From: Rhizobium leguminosarum
GTDB lineage: Bacteria > Pseudomonadota > Alphaproteobacteria > Rhizobiales > Rhizobiaceae
DNA: 64,000 nt
NCBI RefSeq assembly: GCF_004123835.1
Contig: NZ_MZMU01000019.1
Coordinates: 62,001-126,000, forward strand
Direction: 5' to 3'
The position numbers and the translations under genes are program-made. This document shows positions 43,715-51,017 of this stretch, one piece after another (the stretch's first letter is position 1; each line of letters begins with the position of its first letter). A model generated the notes under the pieces. The model saw only the letters and a list, made by a program, of their open reading frames with translations, was not told where the DNA came from and ran no database searches.

Positions 43715-44313
43715 TAGCGGAACGGCTTGCTGAGATAACGCGATCCCTGAACGCCGAAGCGCCATGGTGCATCGGAATTTTTCGTGATGCCGATGCGTTT
43801 TCCCGAGACGATCGGCACGGGTGCCGACACCGCAATCGCATAGGGCGGGCGATCAAGCAGCCGGTCATTAATCGCGATATCGATGCCGAGCGCCTGGCAG
43901 AGCTTGCCGGGGCCGCTGCAGAGCGCTGTCAGCATATCGGTGCCGCGCCGTTCGATCATCGCAGAAATTCCCGTTTCCGGTTCCAGCGCGCGGATCAGCA
44001 CGGCCGAGCCCGGATGGCAGACGAAATTCAGGCACCAGTACATGCCGTAGATGCGGTAGATGTAGACGTTGCCCGGCTTGCCGTACATGGCGCCGTTGCG
44101 CTTGGTCGGGCCGCGAAAGCTGTGCGAGGCCTCGTCGTCGGGGAAATAGGCTTCGGTCTCGGTGATGCGTCCGCCGACGCCATCCACCGTCAGGTGGCAG
44201 CCGAGCAGGTCGCGAGACACGGTAATAGCATCGCGCTCGAAAAATTTCCTGAGGCTTTCGCCGGTGAGCGTGCCGGTGCCGATCGCACCCGATATCGTTC
44301 CACCATCGGTCAT
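43714..44313 (-). CDS. 3-methyladenine DNA glycosylase (AAG/MPG family)
   Basis: The 199-residue protein carries 'RITETEAYFPDDEASHSFRG', in which the Glu of 'TEAY' is the catalytic base of AAG enzymes, and 'GAMYGKPGNVYIYRIYGMYWCLNF', a conserved strand of the DNA-binding fold. It excises alkylated purines in base-excision repair. No clear ribosome site separates the possible starts at 44313 and 44331; the former begins 'MTDGGTISG'. The stop codon touches a palindromic repeat. It is unrelated in function to the flanking efflux genes. Confidence 0.92.
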   Translation of the reverse strand: MTDGGTISGAIGTGTLTGESLRKFFERDAITVSRDLLGCHLTVDGVGGRITETEAYFPDDEASHSFRGPTKRNGAMYGKPGNVYIYRIYGMYWCLNFVCHPGSAVLIRALEPETGISAMIERRGTDMLTALCSGPGKLCQALGIDIAINDRLLDRPPYAIAVSAPVPIVSGKRIGITKNSDAPWRFGVQGSRYLSKPFR

Positions 44314-44383
44314 GGCCGACGCAGATAACATTCAGCGCGCTCGCCGTCACCCCGAAACAGCTTCATGTTTGCGGCCGGAGACA

Positions 44384-44698
44384 TCAGCGGCCGGCATTCG
44401 GATCGCGCATCGGGATGGAGGAGACGGTGACCGAGACCGGATCGCTCGCCGGGAAGGAATCTTCCAGACCCTCCTCCAGCTCTTCTTCAAGCAAAGCAGG
44501 GTCCTTGCTGCGCGCGCCGTCGCTATGGGCAGGTTCGATGGCTGCGGCAAGCAGGGCCTTGGCCCGCAAGACGGCGTTTTCCGAGGTCAGTTCAGGTGTG
44601 CTCCGCAGCGTCACGGCAATGCTGTCTTCGCCTTCGCCGCCGAATTCGACGACGAAGCCGTCTTCCGTCTGGTAGACGGTGATATCGTTGAGTGCCAT
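44384..44698 (-). CDS. Conserved small acidic protein, function unknown
   Basis: The 104-residue product has a good ribosome site, CGGAGAG, five bases before its ATG. The N-terminal half looks like a small beta sheet ('DITVYQTEDGFVVEFGGEG'). The C-terminal half is acidic and ends 'LEDSFPASDPVSVTVSSIP'. That last stretch is a short pattern I recognise from small uncharacterised alphaproteobacterial proteins. There is no signal peptide or membrane segment. Neighbours on the same strand are the AAG glycosylase downstream and a LysR regulator upstream. Confidence 0.8.
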   Translation of the reverse strand: MALNDITVYQTEDGFVVEFGGEGEDSIAVTLRSTPELTSENAVLRAKALLAAAIEPAHSDGARSKDPALLEEELEEGLEDSFPASDPVSVTVSSIPMRDPNAGR

Positions 44699-44737
44699 GG
44701 CCGCTCTCCGAGGGCGCTCATATTAGCAAGGCGCAAT

Positions 44738-45661
44738 TTAGTGAAGCGCGTTTTCGGAATTTTGTCGAGCAAAGACCTTCACCAGCCAGTCGATGAAGAC
44801 GCGCACGCGCGGCGAAAGCTGGCGGTTGCGGGGGTAGAGCAGGGAAACCGGGGTCGGGGTCAGCGGAAAATCCTGCAGTATCTGGACCAGCGTTCCCGCG
44901 GCAAGATCTTCTTCGGCGTGATAGCGTGGGATCTGGATCATACCGAGGCCCATCCTTGCCGCTGAAATATAGCTTTCGGCGGCGTTGACCGCGACGGTGG
45001 CGGGAATGGTGATGTCACGCACCGTGCCGCGGACGGTGAATTCGAGCGGCAGCAGGCTGCCGGTGCCGCTGGAGTGGAAACCGACCATGCGATGGCCGGC
45101 AAGCCGGTCGGGATGCTGCGGCAGCCCGTGGCGGGTGATATAGGCGGGGGAGGCGAGTGTCACCTCATCGAGCATGGCGACACGCCGAGCAACCATGTCG
45201 CTGTCTTGCGGCGTGCCGACGCGCAGCACGCAATCGATGCCCTCACGCACGAGATCGACCAGCCGATCGCCCTCGCTCATGTAGAATTCGATCTCCGGAT
45301 AGGTCTCCAGGAAGGACGGCAGGCTCGGCAGCACGAAATGGCGGGCGAGTGTGCCATGCACGTCGACACGCAGCATGCCCTTCGGCTTGGCGCCGGCAAA
45401 AGCGCCTTCAGCTTCCTCGATATCGGCGAGGATCGACAGGCAGCGTTGGTAATAGGCTTCGCCATCAAGCGTCGGACTGACATGGCGCGTCGTGCGCTGG
45501 AGCAGGCGCACGCCGAGGCGGGCTTCCAGCCCCTTGACCGCATCGGTGACAGTCGAGCGCGGCAGACCGGTGTCTTCGGCGGCAAGGGTGAAGCTGCGGC
45601 GTTCCACGACACGGCAAAACACCCGCATGGCGTCAAATCTGTCCATCTTTTTGTTCGACAT
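44738..45661 (-). CDS. LysR-family transcriptional regulator (first of two paralogues)
   Basis: The 307-residue protein has the LysR helix-turn-helix at about residues 8-65 ('FDAMRVFCRVVERRSFTLAAEDTGLPRSTVTDAVKGLEARLG'). An effector-binding domain of the CrgA/DmlR type follows and ends 'LSPRVRVFIDWLVKVF'. It is divergent from an SDR gene (45766), the probable target. ATG 45661 has GGAG immediately adjacent, and ATG 45646 is an alternative start. It is clearly related to the LysR protein at 47771, sharing the RVRVFxDWLVK end. Confidence 0.93.
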   Translation of the reverse strand: MSNKKMDRFDAMRVFCRVVERRSFTLAAEDTGLPRSTVTDAVKGLEARLGVRLLQRTTRHVSPTLDGEAYYQRCLSILADIEEAEGAFAGAKPKGMLRVDVHGTLARHFVLPSLPSFLETYPEIEFYMSEGDRLVDLVREGIDCVLRVGTPQDSDMVARRVAMLDEVTLASPAYITRHGLPQHPDRLAGHRMVGFHSSGTGSLLPLEFTVRGTVRDITIPATVAVNAAESYISAARMGLGMIQIPRYHAEEDLAAGTLVQILQDFPLTPTPVSLLYPRNRQLSPRVRVFIDWLVKVFARQNSENALH

Positions 45662-45765
45662 CTCCGGATAGTGATGCCGAATAATGCTTGATTATCCGCA
45701 AAAGGAAAGAGCGCATCTTCTCCTCATCGAAAACGCGCTGCGGCGCAGAATGAAGGAGAAGGATA

Positions 45766-46506
45766 ATGGCTTCCAACGAAAACAAGGTCGCATTGGTGAC
45801 CGGCTCGTCCCGCGGCATCGGCGCAGCGGTCGCCGAGCGTCTCGCCAAGGACGGTTTCACCGTCGTCATCAATTACTCTGGCAATGCCGCTCCGGCCGAG
45901 GAACTGGCAAAGAAGATCGAGCAGGCCGGCGGCAAGGCGCTGACGGCGAAGGCCGATGTCAGCGATGCGGAAGCCGTCCGCCGCATGTTCGATGCAGCGG
46001 AGACCGCTTTCGGCGGCGTCGACGTGCTCGTCAACAATGCCGGCATCATGATGCTCTCTTCGCTTGCCGAGGCCGATGACGCCAACTTCGATCGCCAGAT
46101 CAGCGTCAACCTCAAGGGCACCTTCAATACGCTGCGCGAGGCAGCCAGGCGTCTGCGCGACGGCGGCCGGGTGGTCAACTTTTCGACATCCGTCGTTGGC
46201 CTGAAGCTCGAAACCTACGGCGTCTATGCCGCTACCAAGGCTGCGGTGGAAACGCTGACGGCGATCATGGCCAAGGAGATGCGTGGCCGCAACATCACCG
46301 TCAACGCCGTCGCGCCCGGTCCTGTCGCCACCGAGCTTTTCCTTAACGGCAAGTCGGACGAACTCATCGCCCGTACGGCGAAAATGAACCCGCTGGAACG
46401 CCTCGGCACACCGGAAGACATCGCTTCTGCGGTTGCCTTCCTCGCCGGCCCGGACGGCGGCTGGATCAACGGCCAGACGCTGCGCGCCAATGGCGGCGTG
46501 ATCTGA
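45766..46506 (+). CDS. SDR-family oxidoreductase (classical, 246 aa)
   Basis: A strong ribosome site, AAGGAG, precedes the ATG. Motifs are 'VTGSSRGIGAAVAERL' near residue 11, 'LVNNAGIMML' near 88 and the catalytic 'STSVVGLKLETYGVYAATK' with Ser and YxxxK. The C-terminus 'GWINGQTLRANGGVI' is typical of ketoacyl-reductase-like SDRs. It probably reduces a keto compound with NADPH, as in many LysR-controlled detoxifying reductases. It is divergent from the LysR gene at 44738 and followed by a GC-rich hairpin and another SDR gene. Confidence 0.92.
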   Translation: MASNENKVALVTGSSRGIGAAVAERLAKDGFTVVINYSGNAAPAEELAKKIEQAGGKALTAKADVSDAEAVRRMFDAAETAFGGVDVLVNNAGIMMLSSLAEADDANFDRQISVNLKGTFNTLREAARRLRDGGRVVNFSTSVVGLKLETYGVYAATKAAVETLTAIMAKEMRGRNITVNAVAPGPVATELFLNGKSDELIARTAKMNPLERLGTPEDIASAVAFLAGPDGGWINGQTLRANGGVI

Positions 46507-46512
46507 CGAAAT

Positions 46513-46531
46513 CGGCGGCTTCCGGCCGCCG
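46513..46531 (+). terminator. GC-rich hairpin between two SDR genes
   Basis: CGGCGGC (46513-46519) pairs with GCCGCCG (46525-46531) around a 5-base loop, seven bases after the SDR stop. The downstream CTCATTCAAATTTTC is T-rich but has no uninterrupted run. It may be a weak terminator or a message-stabilising element. Confidence 0.5.
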
Positions 46532-46586
46532 CTCATTCAAATTTTCATTCCTCAATCAGCCAATCGAATCCAGAAGGAATAGGATC

Positions 46587-47489
46587 ATGAGCAAGCAAGT
46601 CATCGTCATAACCGGCGCTTCCAGCGGTTTCGGCGCTCTCACCGCCCGTGCGCTCGCCAAGGCCGGCCACACCGTCTATGCCGGCATGCGTGCCACGGAA
46701 AGCCGCAACGCTGCCGCCGTCGCCGATGCGGCTGAATTCGCCAAGGAGAACAATGTCGATCTGCGCTCGGTCGAACTCGATGTCGCCTCCGACGCGTCGG
46801 TTGTATCAGGTATCGCCAGGATCATCGCCGATGAGGGTCGCCTCGATGTCATCATTCACAATGCCGGCCATATGTCCTTCGGTCCGGCCGAAGCTTTCAC
46901 GCCGGAACAGTTCGCCGAGCTCTTCGACATCAACGTGCTCTCCACCCAGCGCGTCAACCGCGCGGCACTCCCCTATCTGCGCAAGCAGGGCAAGGGCCTG
47001 GTGGTGTGGGTATCGTCGTCGAGCAGCCGCGGCGGCACGCCTCCCTACCTCTCGCCCTATTTCGCCGCTAAGGCGGCGATGAATTCACTTGCCGTCTCCT
47101 ATGCCGGCGAGCTTACCCGCTGGGGCATCGAGACCTCGATCATCGTGCCCGGCGCCTTCACCAAGGGCACCAACCATTTTGCCCATTCCGGCTCGCCCGA
47201 TGATACGGCCCGCGCCGCCGAATACAATGAAGGACCCTACAAGGGTGTGCCGGAACAGGCGCTGCGGGGCCTGGCAGCGCTCGAACCTGCCGACGCCGAT
47301 GCCGGCGCGGTTGCCGCGGCCATCGTCGATGTCGTCGGCAAGCCGTTTGGCACCCGGCCATTCCGCGTCCATATCGATCCGTCCGAGGACGGCGCGGAGA
47401 TCGTCAACAGCGTCGCCGACCGTGTGCGGGCGGAACTGTTCCGCCGCATCGGCCTCGAGGACTTGCTGAAGCCGGCCGTCGGGGATTGA
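46587..47489 (+). CDS. SDR-family oxidoreductase (300 aa)
   Basis: The 300-residue protein has 'VIVITGASSGFGALTARALAKAG' with the cofactor glycines, 'IIHNAGHMSFGPAEAF' and 'VVWVSSSSSRGGTPPYLSPYFAAK' with the catalytic Ser-Tyr-Lys set. The longer C-terminal part (about residues 190-300) is a substrate-specific extension seen in SDRs annotated as 17-beta-hydroxysteroid-like or dehydrogenase/reductase proteins. AAGGA precedes the ATG. It follows the first SDR gene by 80 bases and may share the LysR control. The substrate is unknown. Confidence 0.9.
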   Translation: MSKQVIVITGASSGFGALTARALAKAGHTVYAGMRATESRNAAAVADAAEFAKENNVDLRSVELDVASDASVVSGIARIIADEGRLDVIIHNAGHMSFGPAEAFTPEQFAELFDINVLSTQRVNRAALPYLRKQGKGLVVWVSSSSSRGGTPPYLSPYFAAKAAMNSLAVSYAGELTRWGIETSIIVPGAFTKGTNHFAHSGSPDDTARAAEYNEGPYKGVPEQALRGLAALEPADADAGAVAAAIVDVVGKPFGTRPFRVHIDPSEDGAEIVNSVADRVRAELFRRIGLEDLLKPAVGD

Positions 47490-47770
47490 AACCCGGTTCG
47501 CCACCGCCGCGGGAACGACCGCGCGGGAAGACAGGAGCCAAGCCGTCATCGCAAATATGTGAACGCGATTGCGGAATTTTCCCTTATAATCCTGCGGGGA
47601 GTGCGTATATCTGCTTTATCGCGAGAGAGTGGAAATCCCTGCCGCTCTCTTTGCGAACCTCCAGAGCCTGCCGCGCTCTTGCTACGGTGCGACAGGCTTG
47701 ATGTTCAAAGTTGCAGATTGCGGCCCGTCGAAGGTTTCCCCTGCCTTCCGGGCCGTATTTGTCTTGGCGC
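47490..47770. other. Gene-free spacer between convergent SDR and LysR genes
   Basis: The 281 bases contain no convincing reading frame, repeat or hairpin. A TATAAT hexamer occurs near 47585, without a well-spaced -35 element. Nothing else is recognised. Confidence 0.5.
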
Positions 47771-48682
47771 TCAACCGTCGTTCAGTCTTGCCTCGACCAG
47801 AAGTTTCACCAGCCAGTCGACGAAGACGCGGACCTTGTTGCTGAGGTGGCGGTTCGGCGGATAGACGACATAGAGCGGCAGCGGATCGCGACGCCAGTCT
47901 GGCAGCACGCGGACAAGTTCGCCCTTTGCCATCGGCTCGCGCGCCATGAAGATCGGTACCTGCGCGATGCCGAGGCCTGTCAGCGCAGCCGTCAGATAGG
48001 TGCGGCTATCGTTGACCGAGGCGATGTAACGCGGACTGGTCTCGATCACCTCGTTGTGCCGGCGAAATTCGAAGGGCAGCGTCCGGTTGTTCTGGGCGCG
48101 GAAATAGTTGACGGTGTAATGATCCGCCTCCAGATCCTCTGGCCGCTCGGGCATGCCGAATTTCTGGATGTAGCCCGGCGAAGCACAGGTGATCATCTCG
48201 ACTTCGGAGACGCGCCGCGCAATCAGCGACTGGTCGGCAGGCGTGCCGGCCCGCAGCGCGCAATCGACATTTTCTGCAAGATAATCGACCGTGCGGTCGC
48301 CGACACCGAGGTCGATACGGATATCGGGATAACGCTGATAGAAATCGCAAAGTGCCGGAACCACAATCCAATCGGCGAAAGCGCCGGCCATCTCGACACG
48401 CAGCCGTCCGCTCGGCAAGCTCTGTGAATTGGAAAGGCTGCCATCGAGCTCCTCGAGTTCCGAAATGATCTGGGCGGCGCGTTCGTAATAAAGCGCGCCG
48501 TCGGTGGTCACCATGACCCGGCGCGTGGTCCGATTCAAAAGCTTGGTGCGCAGATGCGCTTCCAGGCCCTGGATGAGATTGGTCACCGTCGCCTTGGGCA
48601 TAGCGAGCATGTCGGCGGCGCGGGTGAAATTGCCCGTCTCCACGACGCGAATGAAGACGCGCATTGCCGAGAGCTGATCCAT
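47771..48682 (-). CDS. LysR-family transcriptional regulator (second paralogue)
   Basis: The start is ATG 48682 ('MDQLSAMRVFIRVVETGNF'); upstream frame extension is not supported. The 303-residue protein has the LysR helix-turn-helix (residues 5-60) and a CrgA/DmlR-type effector domain ending 'LSNKVRVFVDWLVKLLVEA'. It lies divergent from an alpha/beta-hydrolase-like gene and an RND pump operon, with 164 bases between starts, and probably controls them. Its resemblance to the LysR protein at 44738, especially at both ends, indicates an old duplication. Confidence 0.93.
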   Translation of the reverse strand: MDQLSAMRVFIRVVETGNFTRAADMLAMPKATVTNLIQGLEAHLRTKLLNRTTRRVMVTTDGALYYERAAQIISELEELDGSLSNSQSLPSGRLRVEMAGAFADWIVVPALCDFYQRYPDIRIDLGVGDRTVDYLAENVDCALRAGTPADQSLIARRVSEVEMITCASPGYIQKFGMPERPEDLEADHYTVNYFRAQNNRTLPFEFRRHNEVIETSPRYIASVNDSRTYLTAALTGLGIAQVPIFMAREPMAKGELVRVLPDWRRDPLPLYVVYPPNRHLSNKVRVFVDWLVKLLVEARLNDG

Positions 48683-48846
48683 CGGTTTCAAATCCGCAGT
48701 TTGCGTTGCACCATTGTTCGAGATCTGGAACAGTGTTATCGCGTTATAGCTTCTTATTCCTTGGTTGGAATAACAATATCTTTTTTGTACAAAATGCAAG
48801 CGGCAGGTGTTGTCTGCTTGTCGCCGACACAGAAGAGACCGGAAGC

Positions 48847-49659
48847 ATGACGGTGGAATGGAAAGATATGATGCTGGATAAGGTGGCCATCGGCCCCGTT
48901 TCCGCACGCATCTACCAGGGCGCCGATTACGGCAAGGGTCCGCCGATCGTGCTTTACCTGCATGGCGGCGCGTTTCTGGATAGCGACAGACACGTCGACC
49001 GACCGGTGGCGATGAGCCTCGCCAAGGCCGGCGCCATCGTGGTTGCCGCCGATTACAGCAGCCTTTCCGGCAATCTATTTCCAAAGGCGCTGGAAGTTTC
49101 CTTCTCCGTTTTCACTTATCTCGCCAACAAACGCGCCGGTCTCGGCGACCGCAAGTCGCTGCTCTTCGTCGCCGGCGAAGAGGCGGGCGGCAATGTTGCC
49201 GCCGGCGTGGCGCTGAAGGCGCGCGACCAAATGCCGGACGCGCTCGACGGCCAGGTGCTGATTTCGCCGCTGCTCGATCCCTTCATGGGCACCTCCTCGA
49301 TCCGCAAGGCTGAAGCCATCGGCATGCGCCAGCGCTGGACGGAAGGTTGGAGCCACTATCTGAGCGGCGGCGGTTGCCACCCTTATGCGGCGCCTTGCCT
49401 CTGTTCGCGTATTTCAGGCGTCGCGCCGGCGCTGATATTCACCGCGGAGGACGATCCTCTGCACGACGAAACGATTGGTTACGGTGTCCGCCTGAAACAG
49501 GCCGGCGTCGGTGTGCGCCAGCATGTCCTTCCCGCCGGGACGGGCTGGCCCTCGATTTATGGTGGGAAATCCGACGGAGCGCCCGACTGGCAGGAAAACG
49601 TCAGCCGCCATTTCGGAAGCTTCCTTCGGGAGGTAAGCGTTCAACCGCAATTGCATTGA
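48847..49659 (+). CDS. Alpha/beta-hydrolase fold protein, HSL-like, catalytic residues apparently lost
   Basis: The start is ATG 48847 with GGAAG upstream; the longer frame overlaps the LysR gene. The 270-residue protein has the hormone-sensitive-lipase-like layout: oxyanion motif HGGAF at 39-43, a nucleophile-elbow region at 110-115, and an acid motif 'AEDDPLHDE' near 200-208. The elbow reads GEEAGG where the family has GDSAGG, so the nucleophilic Ser is Glu112. The expected His region reads 'PAGTGWPS' with no His. It may be a non-hydrolytic binding protein or have an altered mechanism. It precedes an RND pump operon by 46 bases and may be co-transcribed with it. Confidence 0.8.
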   Translation: MTVEWKDMMLDKVAIGPVSARIYQGADYGKGPPIVLYLHGGAFLDSDRHVDRPVAMSLAKAGAIVVAADYSSLSGNLFPKALEVSFSVFTYLANKRAGLGDRKSLLFVAGEEAGGNVAAGVALKARDQMPDALDGQVLISPLLDPFMGTSSIRKAEAIGMRQRWTEGWSHYLSGGGCHPYAAPCLCSRISGVAPALIFTAEDDPLHDETIGYGVRLKQAGVGVRQHVLPAGTGWPSIYGGKSDGAPDWQENVSRHFGSFLREVSVQPQLH

Positions 49660-49705
49660 AGAAGACCTGATATTTCAGCGGCTTAGAGCCGCAAGGAGAG
49701 TACTG

Positions 49706-50896
49706 ATGACGTCCAGAAGTAAGCGCTGGGCCCTGATGGGCGCCGGCATAGGCCTTGTTGCGTCCATTTCCGGCGCTGCATTGTTTTTCGAATTGCCGAT
49801 GAGCACGACCGCCACGGCCGCTTCCGCCCCCGCGCAGGCTCCCGCTGTGCCGGTGACGGTTGCCGTCGTCGCGGCGCGCGACGTGACGGCCTGGGAAAGT
49901 TTCTCCGGCCGTCTCGAAGCGGTCGACCGGGTGCAGGTGCGTTCCCGTGTCGCCGGCGCCATCCTTTCGGTGGCGTTCCGCGAAGGGGCGCTGGTCAAGC
50001 AGGGCGACCTGCTCTTCACCATCGACCCGGCTCCCTACCAGGCGAGCGTGGCGCAGGCGCAAGGCCAGGTCGCTTCGGCCGAAGCCAAGGTCAGCCTGGC
50101 GCAGACCGAACTCGATCGCGGCCGCAGGCTTTCCGACAACCGCACCATCTCCCAGAGCGATCTCGATCAGCGCCAGAGTGCGCTGGCCGAGGCTCAGGCG
50201 GGCCTGCGTTCGGCGCAAGCCGCACTGCAGTCGGCTCAGCTCGATCTCGATTACACCGAGGTGCGGGCTCCAGTGTCCGGCCGCATCGGCAAGATCGAGG
50301 TGACCGCCGGTAACCTCGTCGCGGCCGGGTCGGCCTCGCCGGCGCTGACGACGCTCGTTTCGGTCGATCCGATCTATGCGAGCTTCAATGCCAGCGAAGA
50401 GATGGTGACGCGGGCGCTCGCCCAGCTTCCGCAGACGGACAGCGCCCTGCCTCCCGTCGAGCAGATCCCGGTCGAGGTCGGCACACTGACCGACAGCGGC
50501 ACGCCGATCAAGGGCAAGCTGCAACTGATCGACAACGAGGTCGATGCGGCCAGCGGCACGATCGGCGTTCGCGCCGTCTTCGATAATCCGGGCGGGCGTC
50601 TCATCCCCGGCCAGTTCGTGCGGGTGCGCATGGGCCAGCCGAAGGCCGAGAACAAGATCGTCATCAGTGACCGCGCCGTCGGCACAGACCAGGACAAGAA
50701 GTTCGTCTTCGTCGTCGATGGCGAGAACAAGGTCGCCTATCGGCAGGTCCAGCTCGGCACAGTGACTGACGGTCAGCGGGTGGTCGAAGGCGGCCTGAAC
50801 GTCGGCGAGAAGATCGTCGTCAACGGTCTGCAGCGCATCCGTCCAGGCGCAGTCGTCGCGCCTCAGATGGAAGAGAAGGTCGCGACCGCGCAGTAA
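49706..50896 (+). CDS. RND efflux periplasmic adaptor (membrane fusion protein), system 2
   Basis: The 396-residue protein has an N-terminal membrane anchor or uncleaved signal ('WALMGAGIGLVASISGAALFF') and no lipobox cysteine. The adaptor order is clear: 'QVRSRVAGAILSVAFREGALVKQGDLLFTID', a hairpin rich in Gln and Ala (about 110-175), 'TEVRAPVSGRIGKIEVTAGNLV', then the beta-barrel. AAGGAG precedes the ATG. It pairs with the transporter at 51014. It is a paralogue of the adaptor at 37176 but differs in its N-terminus. Confidence 0.94.
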   Translation: MTSRSKRWALMGAGIGLVASISGAALFFELPMSTTATAASAPAQAPAVPVTVAVVAARDVTAWESFSGRLEAVDRVQVRSRVAGAILSVAFREGALVKQGDLLFTIDPAPYQASVAQAQGQVASAEAKVSLAQTELDRGRRLSDNRTISQSDLDQRQSALAEAQAGLRSAQAALQSAQLDLDYTEVRAPVSGRIGKIEVTAGNLVAAGSASPALTTLVSVDPIYASFNASEEMVTRALAQLPQTDSALPPVEQIPVEVGTLTDSGTPIKGKLQLIDNEVDAASGTIGVRAVFDNPGGRLIPGQFVRVRMGQPKAENKIVISDRAVGTDQDKKFVFVVDGENKVAYRQVQLGTVTDGQRVVEGGLNVGEKIVVNGLQRIRPGAVVAPQMEEKVATAQ

Positions 50897-50987
50897 AGAC
50901 TTTCGCCTTCCCCTGAGGGGAGGGCCATACTCGAAATGATACGACCCGCCGGCGGCTCCCAAACCGCCGGAGAGGGACTTTGCATCC

Positions 50988-51017
50988 ATGTTCACCCCGG
51001 AGAGGGCTTTGATATGA
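50988..51017 (+). other. Possible nine-codon leader ORF overlapping the RND start
   Basis: An ATG at 50988 opens a nine-codon frame (MFTPERALI) whose TGA (51015-51017) overlaps the RND ATG (51014-51016) as ATGA. It has its own purine-rich site, GGAGAGGG at 50969-50976, and a nearly identical site, GGAGAGGG at 50999-51006, serves the RND gene. A 7-bp inverted repeat, CCGGCGG/CCGCCGG (50949-50970), precedes it. Expression is not shown. Confidence 0.35.

Noticed and set aside
48664..48846. Upstream extension of the alpha/beta-hydrolase-like gene
   Set aside because: It crosses the LysR start and the divergent promoter region; the start at 48847 has a ribosome site and fits the fold.
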